Shown one piece after another: positions 11,713 through 21,167 of a stretch of DNA of 64,000 nucleotides (position 1 is its first letter; each line of letters starts with the position of its first letter). Origin of the DNA: Agromyces protaetiae (GTDB lineage: Bacteria; Actinomycetota; Actinomycetes; Actinomycetales; Microbacteriaceae); NCBI RefSeq assembly GCF_004135405.1, contig NZ_CP035491.1:2046001-2110000 (forward strand), read 5' to 3'. The notes under the pieces were generated by a model, which was given only the letters and a program-made list of their open reading frames with translations, ran no database searches and had not been told where the DNA came from. A program made the position numbers and the translations under genes.

Positions 11713-11912
11713 GGGGCGAGGTGTCGCCCGCGCTCGGTGTAGGTGCGCGCCGGGCGTTCGGTGCGCACGCCGAGGATGATTCGGGCGGCGCGTGCGATCG
11801 CCCGGCGGCGTGTCGCGCGCGCCTCGACGTCGGCGTCGAACGCGCCGGCCTCGAGGCGCTCTGTGCGGTTCGCGGCGAGTTGCCCGGCGGCGAAGGCGTG
11901 CGCGATGGACAT
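11700..11912 (-). CDS. Small unknown protein, 70 residues
   Basis: I do not recognise a family. The ATG at 11912 is preceded by a strong ribosome site (GAGGAGA), which is the main reason to accept the gene. The product begins MSIAHAFAAGQLAANRTERL and is rich in alanine and arginine, with a probable amphipathic or weakly hydrophobic helix near ATRRRAIARAARIILGV. It ends inside the gcvP hairpin. A longer frame upstream lacks support. Confidence 0.6.
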   Translation of the reverse strand: MSIAHAFAAGQLAANRTERLEAGAFDADVEARATRRRAIARAARIILGVRTERPARTYTERGRHLAPRPV

Positions 11913-12077
11913 GGCGTCTCCTCGATCGGAAAGTCGGTCGGGCGGCCGGTTCGGCCGCGATTCGAGACGAGGATGCCTCGGTGCGCGCGCCGCGGCATCG
12001 GTGCGGGTCCGCACGCTCCCTCCGGGCGTACACTGAGCTTCACTCAGTTCAACGGCGGGAAGCCGGGGGTGGTCGAC

Positions 12078-12509
12078 ATGGATGTGCTCGCAGTACTCGC
12101 GATGATCGCCTTCGCGGGGGCGTTCGTCGGTTCCTCGGTGCTCGCAGGCGACGGCTTCGCGCTCGGACGCCGGGCCGCCGACCTCGAGCGCCGTGACCCC
12201 GGCCGTGCAGAGGCCCTTCGGCGCGCCGGCCTCATCTCCGACCTCCGCGGCTCCGGACTCGGCGACGAGGCCTTCGGCCCCGTGTGCTCGCCGAGCCGGC
12301 GATCGGCACTCGACGTGGCGCGGGTGCGTTCGGGCGACGACGATCCGCGCCACGAGACGCCCGCCGAGGCGGCGCCCGACCTGCCGGTCACGGTCGTCGC
12401 GCTCGCGAGCGGCTCGCACGTCGCGATGCCGCCTGCCCCGTGGCATCCGACGAAGCGACGTCGTCGCGTGCGCGCGAAGCGCCCTGCGACATCCGAGCGC
12501 ACGCGCTGA
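12078..12509 (+). CDS. Unknown protein with one N-terminal membrane segment
   Basis: This 143-residue product starts MDVLAVLAMIAFAGAFVGSSV, a probable membrane anchor or signal segment, followed by a charged, low-complexity cytoplasmic-looking tail ending in basic residues. No family is recognised. The ATG at 12078 follows a purine-rich GGGGGTGG that could serve as ribosome site. Codon use matches its neighbours. The longer open frame upstream of this ATG runs over gcvP in another frame and is not credible. Confidence 0.5.
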   Translation: MDVLAVLAMIAFAGAFVGSSVLAGDGFALGRRAADLERRDPGRAEALRRAGLISDLRGSGLGDEAFGPVCSPSRRSALDVARVRSGDDDPRHETPAEAAPDLPVTVVALASGSHVAMPPAPWHPTKRRRRVRAKRPATSERTR

Positions 12510-12540
12510 CGCGCGCTCGGGACTCGCCCGACACGCGGAC

Positions 12541-13305
12541 TCAGGTCGTCGTCGGGGCGAACAGCCCCGGCCACCACGCGACCGCGAGCGGATACCCCAC
12601 GAACGACACGATGTCGAGCACCCAGTGCGCGACGACGAGCGGCATCGTGCGGCCCCACTTCGTATACGCCCAACCGAATACGAGGCCCATCGCGACGTTG
12701 CCGGCGAACGGCCCGAAGCCCTGGTACAGGTGGTAGGTGCCGCGCAGGAGCGCGGATGAGACGATCGTCGCCCACTTGCCGACGCCGAGCTCTTCGAAGC
12801 GCGTGAACAGGTAGCCGACGACGATCACCTCCTCGGTGAGCGCGGCCCGGAGGGCCGACAGCACGAGGATCGGGATGGTCCACCAGTGCGCGTCGAGCGG
12901 CGACGCGACGACGGCGACCGTGAGGCCGAGCGCGCGGCCGGCGGCGTAGAGCGCGAGCCCCGGGATGCCGATGACGGCGACGAGCGCGAAGCCGGATGCC
13001 ACGTCGCGGGCCGGTCTCGTGAAGTCGAGGCCGATCCGGCGGAACGGGCTCTTCCCGGGCTGCCACAGCAGGTAGAGCACGAGCGCGACGGCCGCGAGGC
13101 CGAACACGACGTCGAGGAACTGGTACGTGAAGTCGAGCCACTCTCGAGGCGACTGCGACTGGTTGATCGAGGCCTGCTGATCTGCGAGCGGGGTCTCGGC
13201 GGTCACCCTCGCGACGATCGACACGATCGAATACACGGCCGACGCGCCGAGCGAGAGCGCGAGGACGATCGCAATCTCGATCTGTGTGCGACGCCGTGTT
13301 TCCAT
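12541..13305 (-). CDS. CPBP-family intramembrane metalloprotease
   Basis: This 254-residue multi-pass membrane protein has the CPBP (CAAX protease and bacteriocin-processing) motifs: Glu158-Glu159 in LRAALTEEVIVVGYLF, His192 in RGTYHLYQG, and His227 in VVAHWVLD. Family members are membrane metalloproteases; some act in prenyl-protein or peptide processing or in immunity, so the substrate here is open. I chose ATG 13305 over an in-frame ATG at 13338 because the shorter start gives a basic N-terminus before the first membrane helix. It is divergent from the peptide-importer operon, sharing a roughly 200-base intergenic region. Confidence 0.85.
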   Translation of the reverse strand: METRRRTQIEIAIVLALSLGASAVYSIVSIVARVTAETPLADQQASINQSQSPREWLDFTYQFLDVVFGLAAVALVLYLLWQPGKSPFRRIGLDFTRPARDVASGFALVAVIGIPGLALYAAGRALGLTVAVVASPLDAHWWTIPILVLSALRAALTEEVIVVGYLFTRFEELGVGKWATIVSSALLRGTYHLYQGFGPFAGNVAMGLVFGWAYTKWGRTMPLVVAHWVLDIVSFVGYPLAVAWWPGLFAPTTT

Positions 13306-13333
13306 GCAGGAATTCTCACATGGCTCCGAGTGA

Positions 13334-13348
13334 CGCAAGAATCTTGCG
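13334..13348. promoter_or_regulatory. Perfect inverted repeat CGCAAG-AAT-CTTGCG
   Basis: The 6-bp palindrome lies between the divergent CPBP protease and importer genes, 29 bases upstream of the protease start. It has the size of a repressor half-site pair. Its regulator is unknown. Confidence 0.4.
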
Positions 13349-13506
13349 AGATCCTGGGAAATCTGTGTGCTGACCGTGACTCAGGTTTCGCATCGGTAAC
13401 AGTTTCCGGATCGGTTTGGATTCCTTCGAATCGGTTCATAGTCTCGATCCATCCGCGTGCGCCACGGCCAGAAGCAGTGTCGCGGGCACATCTCACAGGA
13501 GGAACA

Positions 13507-15126
13507 TTGAAGATCAAGAGAATCGGCGTCGCAGCCATCGCTCTTGCGGCAGCCGGCGCGCTCGCGCTCACCGGTTGCACCGCCGGCGGCGGCGACACCG
13601 GCGGCGGCACATCGTCGGCGATCGTCACCACGAACGGCTCGGAGCCCCAGAACCCGCTGATCCCCACCAACACCAACGAGGTCGGCGGCGGCAAGATCCT
13701 CGACGCGATCTTCGCGGGTCTCGTCTACTACGACGCCGACGGCGCCCCCCACAACGACGTCGCCGAGTCGATCGAGACCGACGACGCGCAGAACTACACG
13801 ATCAAGATCCGCGAGGGCCTGAAGTTCACCAACGGCGAGCCCGTCACGGCCTCCTCGTTCGTCGACGCGTGGAACTACGGCGCGAACACGGCCAACGGCC
13901 CGCAGCTCTCGCAGTACTTCTTCGAGTCGATCAAGGGCTTCAGCTACGAAGACGAGGTCGCTGAGCTTCCGGGTCTCGTCGTCGTCGACGACACGACCTT
14001 CACGGTCGAGCTCAACCAGCCCGAGTCGGACTTCCCGCTGCGTCTCGGCTACTCGGCGTTCTACCCGCTCCCCGCTTCGGCGTTCGACGACCTCGACGCG
14101 TTCGGCGAGAACCCCGTCGGCAACGGCCCGTACAAGCTGGCCGGCGAGGGTGCGTGGAAGCACAACGAGAAGATCGACCTCGTCCCGAACGGCGACTACG
14201 ACGGCCCCCGCACGCCGAAGAACGATGGTCTCTCGATCATCTTCTACGCGACGCAGGACGCGGCGTACGCCGACCTCCAGGGCGGCAACCTCGATGTGCT
14301 CGACGCCATCCCGACGTCGGCGATCGCCACCTACCAGGACGAGTTCGGCGACCGCTCGGTCAACCAGCCCGCGGCGATCTTCCAGTCGTTCACCATTCCC
14401 GGTCGTCTCCCGCACTTCTCGGGTGAAGAGGGCGCGCTCCGTCGTGCCGCCATCTCGAAGGCGATCGACCGTGACGAAGTGACCGAGATCATCTTCGCCG
14501 GCACGCGTACCCCCGCCAGCGACTTCACGTCGCCCGTCATCGACGGCTTCTCCGACAGCATCCCCGGCAGCGAGGTCCTCGACTTCGACGCCGCGGGCGC
14601 CAAGGAGCTGTGGGCTCAGGCCGACGCCATCTCGCCGTGGGACGGCACCTTCCAGATCGCGTACAACGCAGACGGCGGCCACGCCGACTGGGTCGACGCG
14701 GTCACGAACCAGCTGAAGAACAACCTCGGCATCGAGGCGTCGGGCGCTCCGTACCCGACCTTCGCCGAGGCCCGCACCGAGATCACGAACCGCACCATCC
14801 AGACCGCGTTCCGCAGCGGTTGGCAGGCCGACTACCCGGCGCTGTTCAACTTCCTCGGCCCGCTGTACGGCACGGGTGCCGGCTCGAACGACGGCGACTA
14901 CTCGAACCCCGAGTTCGACGCGCTCCTCAAGGAGGGCCTCGCGCAGACCGACCTCGACGCCGCGAACGAGAAGTTCCAGGCCGCCCAGGAGATCCTCTTC
15001 AAGGACCTCCCGGTCATCCCGCTCTGGTACTCGAACGTCAACGGCGCATGGAGCCAGGACGTCGAGAACGTGCAGTTCGGCTGGAACTCGGTGCCGCTCT
15101 ACTACGAGGTCACCAAGGGCGAGTAA
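13507..15126 (+). CDS. Peptide ABC transporter substrate-binding lipoprotein
   Basis: This 539-residue SBP_bac_5 protein binds peptides outside the cell for the permease encoded downstream. It starts with TTG at 13507, justified by a near-perfect AGGAGGA at 13497-13503 and a clean lipoprotein signal peptide (MKIKRIGVAAIALAAAGALA, then LTGC with Cys24). Family blocks include the ETDDAQNYTIKIREGLKFTNG region, PVGNGPYKL and RRAAISKAIDR. Oligopeptide or dipeptide specificity cannot be told from sequence. A stable hairpin directly after the gene probably makes its transcript more abundant than that of the permeases. Confidence 0.92.
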   Translation: MKIKRIGVAAIALAAAGALALTGCTAGGGDTGGGTSSAIVTTNGSEPQNPLIPTNTNEVGGGKILDAIFAGLVYYDADGAPHNDVAESIETDDAQNYTIKIREGLKFTNGEPVTASSFVDAWNYGANTANGPQLSQYFFESIKGFSYEDEVAELPGLVVVDDTTFTVELNQPESDFPLRLGYSAFYPLPASAFDDLDAFGENPVGNGPYKLAGEGAWKHNEKIDLVPNGDYDGPRTPKNDGLSIIFYATQDAAYADLQGGNLDVLDAIPTSAIATYQDEFGDRSVNQPAAIFQSFTIPGRLPHFSGEEGALRRAAISKAIDRDEVTEIIFAGTRTPASDFTSPVIDGFSDSIPGSEVLDFDAAGAKELWAQADAISPWDGTFQIAYNADGGHADWVDAVTNQLKNNLGIEASGAPYPTFAEARTEITNRTIQTAFRSGWQADYPALFNFLGPLYGTGAGSNDGDYSNPEFDALLKEGLAQTDLDAANEKFQAAQEILFKDLPVIPLWYSNVNGAWSQDVENVQFGWNSVPLYYEVTKGE

Positions 15127-15167
15127 TACTCGCGACCAGCACGTCTCGGGTTAGACTCTGAGACGCT

Positions 15168-15200
15168 GTGGGGCGGTAGCTGCAGAAGCTGCCGCCCCAC
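15168..15200 (+). terminator. Strong hairpin after the binding-protein gene
   Basis: GTGGGGCGG (15168-15176) pairs with CCGCCCCAC (15192-15200), with an inner AGCT/AGCT pairing. It lies between the binding protein and the permease genes, where partial termination or a 3' stabilising stem is common. There is no U tract. Confidence 0.65.
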
Positions 15201-15213
15201 ACCCCTGTATCCG

Positions 15214-15241
15214 CACGATGCTGCGACGGCGTAGCATCGTG
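15214..15241. repeat. Second hairpin, 9-bp perfect inverted repeat
   Basis: CACGATGCT (15214-15222) and AGCATCGTG (15233-15241) flank a 10-base loop, 13 bases after the first hairpin. It could be an operator, a second stem of the attenuator, or an RNA-protection element. Confidence 0.6.
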
Positions 15242-15308
15242 AGGTCAACTCGCATCACGGTGAGGTTCTCTACACATGTCTCCAACAGCGGAAAGCGCGG
15301 CCTGATCC

Positions 15309-16238
15309 ATGGGCGGCTACATTCTGCGCCGACTCCTACAGGTGATCCCTGTCCTGCTCGGCACGACCTTCCTGATCTGGTCGATGGTCTTCCTCATGCC
15401 CGGCGACCCGCTGATCGGGCTCTTCGGCGACAAGACGCCGCCGCCGCAGGTCCTCGAGGCGCTGCGCGAGCACTACGGCCTCGACCAGCCCTGGTACGTC
15501 CAGTACTTCACCTATCTCGGCGGCATCTTCCGCGGCGACTTCGGCACCTCGTTCTCGGGTGAGCAGGTCACCGACATCCTTGCCCGCACGTTCCCCGTGA
15601 CCCTCCGTCTCGCGGTGCTCGCAGTGCTCTTCGAGATGGTCGCCGGCATCACGGTCGGTCTCGTCTCGGGCCTTCGCAAGGGCGGCATCTTCGACGCCAG
15701 CGCGCTCGTCGTGAGCCTCATCCTCATCTCGGTGCCGGTCTTCGTCGTGGCGTTCGTCGCGCAGTTCGTCTTCGGCGTCCAACTCGGCTGGTTCCGGACC
15801 ACCGTCGGCCCAGGCGCGCCATGGGGCGACCTCATACTCCCGGCGATCGTGCTCGCGACGATCAGCTTCGCGCAGATCGTGCGCCTCACGCGTGCGTCGG
15901 TCATCGACACCGAGGGCCAGGACTTCGTCCGCACGGCCGCGTCGAAGGGCCTCTCGCGCGGCCGCATCGTGCCCGTGCACATCCTGCGCAACTCGCTCAT
16001 CCCCGTCGTCACCTACCTCGCCGTCGACTTCGGCGTGCTCATGGTCGGCGCGACCGTCACCGAGGGCATCTTCAACGTGCCCGGCGTCGGCAACACGCTC
16101 TACCAGGCGATCATCCGCGGCGAGCAGGCGACCGTCGTGTCGTTCGTGACGATCATGGTGCTCATCTATGTCGTGGTGAACCTCCTCGTCGACCTGCTCT
16201 ACGCCGTTCTCGACCCGAGGATCCGCTATGCCAAGTAA
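15309..16238 (+). CDS. Peptide ABC transporter permease, OppB type
   Basis: This 309-residue inner-membrane permease has the N-terminal block MGGYILRRLLQVIPVLLGTT and MPGDP typical of OppB/DppB, about six membrane helices, and an EAA loop (RTAASKGLSRGRIVPVHILRN) that contacts the ATPase. It forms the channel with the next gene product. The next gene starts 11 bases before its stop, showing translational coupling. Confidence 0.93.
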   Translation: MGGYILRRLLQVIPVLLGTTFLIWSMVFLMPGDPLIGLFGDKTPPPQVLEALREHYGLDQPWYVQYFTYLGGIFRGDFGTSFSGEQVTDILARTFPVTLRLAVLAVLFEMVAGITVGLVSGLRKGGIFDASALVVSLILISVPVFVVAFVAQFVFGVQLGWFRTTVGPGAPWGDLILPAIVLATISFAQIVRLTRASVIDTEGQDFVRTAASKGLSRGRIVPVHILRNSLIPVVTYLAVDFGVLMVGATVTEGIFNVPGVGNTLYQAIIRGEQATVVSFVTIMVLIYVVVNLLVDLLYAVLDPRIRYAK

Positions 16239-17196
16239 TACCGCTCGCTCCGCCCAGCCCCACTTCGTCGCGCCCGTCGACGAGACCCCCGTCGCCGCGA
16301 TCGACGCCGTCAAGGCGGAGGGCAAGCCCTCGAACCTCTGGCGCGACGCCTGGATGGACGTCCGCCGTCGTCCGATGTTCTGGATCTCGGCGATCCTCAT
16401 CGTGCTCGTCGTCATCGTCGCCCTGTTCCCGGGCCTGTTCACGCAGACGCCGCCGAACAACGACTGCCAGCTCTCGAACAGCAACGCCGGGCCCACCGCC
16501 GGGCACCCCCTCGGGTTCACCCGCCAGGGCTGCGACATCTACTCGCGGATCATCCACGGCACGTCGACGTCGCTCTCGGTCGGCCTCATCGTGTCGTTCC
16601 TCGTCGCGTTCCTCGGCATCTTCTTCGGTGCGCTCGCGGGCTTCTTCGGCGGCTGGGTCGACGCGGTGCTCTCGCGCATCGGCGACATCTTCTTCTCGAT
16701 CCCCTACATCCTCGCGGCCGTCGTCATCATGTCGTCGGTCCCCTCGTGGCTCGGCATCCAGCCGAACGTGTGGATCATCTCGCTCGCCATCGGCATCTTC
16801 GCGTGGCCCGCGACCGCTCGCGTGCTCCGCGCCGAGATCCTCCGGGTGAAGAACGCCGACTTCGTCATGGCCGCGACCGCCCTCGGCGTCTCGCGCATGC
16901 GCATCCTCATCCGTCACGTCCTGCCGAACTCGATCGCCCCCGTCATCGTCATCACGACGATCGGTCTCGCGGGCGCGATCGTGGCCGAGGCGACGCTGTC
17001 GTTCCTCGGCGTCGGTCTGCCGAACACCGTCATGTCGTGGGGCAACGACATCTCGGCGGCGCAGTCGAGCCTGCGGGTCGCACCGCAGACGCTCATCCTG
17101 CCGTCGATCGCACTCTCGGTGACGGTGCTCTCCTTCATCATGCTCGGCGAGGTCGTCCGCGACGCGCTCGACCCGAAGGCGAGGGCCCGCCGGTGA
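16228..17196 (+). CDS. Peptide ABC transporter permease, OppC type
   Basis: This 322-residue permease begins with a cytoplasmic tail, then membrane segments from about residue 50. Features are PLGFTRQGCDIYSRIIHGT (the DPLGTD..GRDV..R..YG region of OppC), SIPYILAAVVIMS and the EAA loop MAATALGVSRMRILIRHVLPN. It pairs with the OppB-type subunit. Its stop overlaps the GTG start of the ATPase gene by three bases. Confidence 0.93.
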   Translation: MPSNTARSAQPHFVAPVDETPVAAIDAVKAEGKPSNLWRDAWMDVRRRPMFWISAILIVLVVIVALFPGLFTQTPPNNDCQLSNSNAGPTAGHPLGFTRQGCDIYSRIIHGTSTSLSVGLIVSFLVAFLGIFFGALAGFFGGWVDAVLSRIGDIFFSIPYILAAVVIMSSVPSWLGIQPNVWIISLAIGIFAWPATARVLRAEILRVKNADFVMAATALGVSRMRILIRHVLPNSIAPVIVITTIGLAGAIVAEATLSFLGVGLPNTVMSWGNDISAAQSSLRVAPQTLILPSIALSVTVLSFIMLGEVVRDALDPKARARR

Positions 17197-18959
17197 CCGA
17201 CACTTCGAACGGACAGCAGCACGTGGATTCGACGACCGGCGGCGAACGGCCGCTCCTCGAGATCAAAGACCTCAAGGTCAACTTCAAGACGCAGGACGGC
17301 GAAGTCACGGCGGTCGACGGCGTGAACATCACGCTCTACCGCGGCCAGAGCCTCGCGATCGTGGGCGAGTCGGGTTCCGGCAAGTCGACGACGGCGCACG
17401 CGATCATCAACCTGCTCCCGGGCAGCGGCTATATCGCGGGCGGGCAGATCCTGCTCGACGGGCAAGACCTCACGACAGCCTCCAAGCGCGAGATGGAGTC
17501 GATCCGCGGTCGCAAGATCGGCTTCGTCCCGCAAGACCCGATGTCGAACCTCAACCCGGTGTGGTCGATCGGCTTCCAGGTCGAAGAGGCGATCAGGGCC
17601 AACGGCATCGCGACGGGCAAGAAGGCCGTCAAGGCCCGCACCGTCGAGGTGCTGAAGCAGGCGGGCCTGCACGACGCCGACCGGCGCCTGCGCCAGTTCC
17701 CGCACCAGTTCTCGGGCGGCATGCGCCAGCGCGTGCTCATCGGCATGGGGCTCGCGGCCGACCCGCAGCTCCTCATCGCCGACGAGCCGACCTCGGCCCT
17801 CGACGTGACGGTGCAGCGAGTCATCCTCGATCACCTCGAGTCGCTCACGCGCGAACTCGGCACCACGCTGCTCTTCATCACGCACGACCTCGGCCTCGCG
17901 GCCGAGCGCGCCGAGCAGCTCGTCGTCATGTACAAGGGCAAGGTCGTCGAGTCGGGTCCGTCGCGTGCGATCCTCGAGAACCCGCAGCACCCGTACACGC
18001 AGCGCCTCGTCGCCGCCGCGCCGAGCCTCGCCTCGCGCCGTATCCAGGCCACGGGCAGCGTGCACGCCGCCGAAGCGGCGCTCGGCGCGGACGCGGGCGC
18101 CGCAGCGGGCGAGACGATCGACCTCCTTGCGACCGCCGAGGCGCGCGCCGAGACCGGCGGCACCGCCGCGGTGCGCGAGCCCGCGATCGTCGTGCAGGAC
18201 CTCACGAAGGTCTACAAGATCCGCGGTTCGGGCGATTTCACGGCGGTCGACGACGTGTCGTTCCAGGTCGAGCGCGGCACGACGACCGCCCTCGTGGGCG
18301 AGTCGGGTTCGGGCAAGTCGACCGTCGCGAAGATGATCCTCGCGCTCGAGTCGATCACGAGCGGTCGCGTCGAGGTCGGCGGCCGGGACATCTCGAACCT
18401 CACGAACTCCGAGACGTTCAAGCTCCGCAGCCTCATGCAGCCGGTCTTCCAAGACCCGTACGGTTCGCTGAACCCGCTCCGCAACATCGGCAACACGATC
18501 GGCGAGCCGCTCCAGACGCACAAGGTGGGCGACCGCTCGTGGCGCCGCGAGCGAGTGTTCGAGCTCCTCGACCAGGTCGCGCTGCCGCGCACGCTCGTCG
18601 GCCGTTACCCGAACGAGCTCTCGGGCGGTCAGCGTCAGCGCATCGCGATCGCGCGTGCGCTCGCGCTGAAGCCGCAGATCGTCGTGCTCGACGAGGCGGT
18701 GTCGGCACTCGACGTGCTCGTGCAGGCGCAGATCCTGCGTCTGCTCGCCGACCTGCAGGCCGAGCTCGAGCTCACGTACCTGTTCATCACCCACGACCTC
18801 GCGGTCGTGCGCGTGATCGCCGACAACGTGTGCGTCATGCAGCGGGGCCGGATCGTCGAGACGGCGACCACCGACGAGGTGTTCGACAACCCGAAGGAGC
18901 AGTACACGCGCGACCTGCTCGAGGCGATCCCGGGCGCGAACCTCAAGCTCGGCGCGTAG
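17193..18959 (+). CDS. Fused double ATP-binding subunit (OppD-OppF) of the peptide importer
   Basis: One 588-residue chain carries both ATPase domains that many species encode as separate OppD and OppF. Domain one has Walker A GESGSGKST at 58-66, signature FSGGMRQRV and Walker B LLIADEPTSALD; domain two has Walker A at 369-377, signature LSGGQRQRI and VVLDEAVSALD. Each is followed by an Opp-type C-terminal extension (HPYTQRL after domain one, EQYTRDLLEAIPG after domain two). An alanine-rich linker of about 60 residues joins them. GTG 17193 overlaps the oppC stop. The single chain suggests an internal pseudo-heterodimer. Confidence 0.94.
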   Translation: MTDTSNGQQHVDSTTGGERPLLEIKDLKVNFKTQDGEVTAVDGVNITLYRGQSLAIVGESGSGKSTTAHAIINLLPGSGYIAGGQILLDGQDLTTASKREMESIRGRKIGFVPQDPMSNLNPVWSIGFQVEEAIRANGIATGKKAVKARTVEVLKQAGLHDADRRLRQFPHQFSGGMRQRVLIGMGLAADPQLLIADEPTSALDVTVQRVILDHLESLTRELGTTLLFITHDLGLAAERAEQLVVMYKGKVVESGPSRAILENPQHPYTQRLVAAAPSLASRRIQATGSVHAAEAALGADAGAAAGETIDLLATAEARAETGGTAAVREPAIVVQDLTKVYKIRGSGDFTAVDDVSFQVERGTTTALVGESGSGKSTVAKMILALESITSGRVEVGGRDISNLTNSETFKLRSLMQPVFQDPYGSLNPLRNIGNTIGEPLQTHKVGDRSWRRERVFELLDQVALPRTLVGRYPNELSGGQRQRIAIARALALKPQIVVLDEAVSALDVLVQAQILRLLADLQAELELTYLFITHDLAVVRVIADNVCVMQRGRIVETATTDEVFDNPKEQYTRDLLEAIPGANLKLGA

Positions 18960-18999
18960 CGCCCGAGCCGAGCGAGCGGCGCGAGCCGCGCACGTCCGG

Positions 19000-19029
19000 A
19001 CGCCCGTCACCTGCAGAGGTGGCGGGCGT
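19000..19029 (+). terminator. Terminator of the importer operon
   Basis: A 13-bp stem (ACGCCCGTCACCT, 19000-19012, with AGGTGGCGGGCGT, 19017-19029; one G-U pair) closes a GCAG loop 40 bases after the ATPase gene. No U tract follows. Confidence 0.75.
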
Positions 19030-19063
19030 TCGGCGTTCGGGGCATTCGTTCGGCGAGGCGAGG

Positions 19064-19069
19064 TAGGCT
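19064..19069 (+). promoter_or_regulatory. Candidate -10 element of typA
   Basis: TAGGCT lies between the importer terminator and typA, implying an untranslated leader of roughly 120 bases. I see no recognisable riboswitch in that leader. Confidence 0.35.
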
Positions 19070-19196
19070 GTACGGGCGCGTCCCGCTGCCTCCGAGCAGC
19101 AGCGCCCGCCAGACTCCCATCCACGCATCCGCGCCGAATCCCCGGCGCCGCCGCGGCGTGCGGCGACACGGATGCCTCATCGCGAGGATTCCACCC

Positions 19197-21101
19197 ATGG
19201 CCAAGGCCACCCGTTCCGACCTGCGCAACGTCGCCATCGTCGCCCACGTCGACCACGGCAAGACGACCCTCGTCGACGCCATGCTCAAGCAGACGCACTC
19301 GTTCGCCGACCACGCGCACGTCGACGAGCGCGCGATGGACTCGAACGAGCTCGAGCGTGAGAAGGGCATCACGATCCTCGCGAAGAACACGGCGGTCGAG
19401 TACCGCGGTGCCCACGCGAACGGCGGCTCGGTCACGATCAACGTCATCGACACCCCGGGCCACGCCGACTTCGGCGGCGAGGTCGAGCGGGGCCTCTCGA
19501 TGGTCGACGGCGTCGTGCTCCTCGTCGACGCGTCCGAGGGCCCGCTGCCCCAGACCCGCTTCGTGCTGCGCAAGGCGCTCGAGGCGCGCCTCCCGGTCAT
19601 CCTCCTCGTCAACAAGACCGACCGTCCCGACGCGCGCATCGCCGAGGTCGAGGAGGAGAGCCATGACCTCCTGCTGGGCCTCGCGAGCGACCTCGTCGAC
19701 GACGTGCCCGACCTCGACGTCGACGCGCTTCTCGACGTGCCCGTCGTGTACGCGTCGGGCAAGGCCGGCCGCGCGTCGCTCAACCGTCCCGCGAACGGCG
19801 AGCTGCCCGACAACGAAGACCTCGAGCCGCTCTTCGGCGCGATCATCGAGCACATCCCGGCGCCGAGCTACGACGACGAGGCGCCGCTGCAGGCGTGGGT
19901 GACGAACCTCGACGCGTCGCCGTTCCTCGGTCGTCTCGCGCTCCTCCGCGTCTTCAACGGCAAGATCCGCAAGGGCCAGACGGTCGCGTGGGTGCGTCAC
20001 GACGGCTCGCACTCGAACGTCCGCATCACCGAGCTCCTGAAGACGAAGGCACTCGAGCGCTTCCCGGCCGAAGAGGCGGGCCCCGGCGACATCATCGCCG
20101 TCGCCGGTATCGAAGACATCACGATCGGCGAGACGCTCGCCGACCCCGAAGATGTGCGTCCGCTCCCCGCGATCCACGTCGACGACCCCGCGATCTCGAT
20201 GACGATCGGCACGAACACGTCGCCCATCGTCGGCAAGGTCAAGGGCCACAAGCTCACGGCGCGCATGGTCAAGGACCGCCTCGACCGCGAGCTCATCGGC
20301 AACGTCTCGCTCAAGGTCCTCGACATCGGCCGCCCCGACGCGTGGGAGGTGCAGGGCCGCGGCGAGCTCGCGCTCGCGATCCTCGTCGAGCAGATGCGAC
20401 GCGAGGGCTTCGAGCTCACGGTCGGCAAGCCCCAGGTGGTCACGAAGCAGGTCGACGGCAAGACGCACGAGCCGTACGAGCACCTGACGATCGACGCGCC
20501 CGAGGAGCACCTCGGCGCCATCACGCAGCTGCTCGCGGCACGCAAGGGTCGCATGGACAACATGTCGAACCACGGCACGGGCTGGGTGCGCATGGAGTTC
20601 ATCGTCCCGAGCCGCGGCCTCATCGGGTTCCGCAGCGAGTTCTTGACGATCACGCGCGGCACGGGCATCGCGAACGCGATCTCGCACGGCTACGACGAGT
20701 GGGCGGGTCAGATCACGACGCGCAACAACGGCTCGATCGTCGCCGACCGCGCGGGCGTCGTGACGCCGTTCGCGATCATCGCGCTGCAGGAGCGCATGAC
20801 GTTCTTCGTGAACCCGACCGAAGAGGTCTACGAGGGCATGGTCATCGGCGAGAATTCGCGCAACGACGACATGGACGTCAACATCACGAAGGAGAAGAAG
20901 CTCACGAACATGCGTTCGTCGACGGCCGACACCTTCGAGTCGATGACGCCGTCGCGCCAGTTGACGCTCGAGGAGTGCCTCGACTTCGCCCGCGAGGACG
21001 AGTGCGTCGAGGTGACGCCCGACAAGGTGCGCATCCGCAAGGTCGAGCTCGACGCGACCGCGCGCGCCCGCGCGGCGTCGCGCCTCAAGAAGCAGGGCTG
21101 A
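19197..21101 (+). CDS. typA: Ribosome-associated GTPase TypA/BipA
   Basis: TypA/BipA is a translational GTPase of the EF-G group that binds ribosomes and helps 50S assembly and stress adaptation. The 634-residue protein shows G1 AHVDHGKTT (16-24), the switch block MDSNELEREKGITI, DTPGHADFGGEVER and NKTDRPDARI, followed by domains III, V and the BipA-specific C-terminus (NNGSIVADRAGV). ATG 19197 has GAGG nine bases upstream; upstream in-frame codons give a poor start. It stands alone between two terminators. Confidence 0.96.
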   Translation: MAKATRSDLRNVAIVAHVDHGKTTLVDAMLKQTHSFADHAHVDERAMDSNELEREKGITILAKNTAVEYRGAHANGGSVTINVIDTPGHADFGGEVERGLSMVDGVVLLVDASEGPLPQTRFVLRKALEARLPVILLVNKTDRPDARIAEVEEESHDLLLGLASDLVDDVPDLDVDALLDVPVVYASGKAGRASLNRPANGELPDNEDLEPLFGAIIEHIPAPSYDDEAPLQAWVTNLDASPFLGRLALLRVFNGKIRKGQTVAWVRHDGSHSNVRITELLKTKALERFPAEEAGPGDIIAVAGIEDITIGETLADPEDVRPLPAIHVDDPAISMTIGTNTSPIVGKVKGHKLTARMVKDRLDRELIGNVSLKVLDIGRPDAWEVQGRGELALAILVEQMRREGFELTVGKPQVVTKQVDGKTHEPYEHLTIDAPEEHLGAITQLLAARKGRMDNMSNHGTGWVRMEFIVPSRGLIGFRSEFLTITRGTGIANAISHGYDEWAGQITTRNNGSIVADRAGVVTPFAIIALQERMTFFVNPTEEVYEGMVIGENSRNDDMDVNITKEKKLTNMRSSTADTFESMTPSRQLTLEECLDFAREDECVEVTPDKVRIRKVELDATARARAASRLKKQG

Positions 21102-21113
21102 GCGAGGTCTCCA

Positions 21114-21151
21114 GACGAAGACGGATGTCCCACGGGGCATCCGTCTTCGTC
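21114..21151 (+). terminator. Terminator of typA
   Basis: A 14-bp perfect stem (21114-21127 with 21138-21151) encloses a 10-base loop just after typA. The stem contains CGGATG and CATCCG, inverted copies of the core of the motif repeated across this window. Confidence 0.85.
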
Positions 21152-21167
21152 GTCTCCGAGGCATCCT

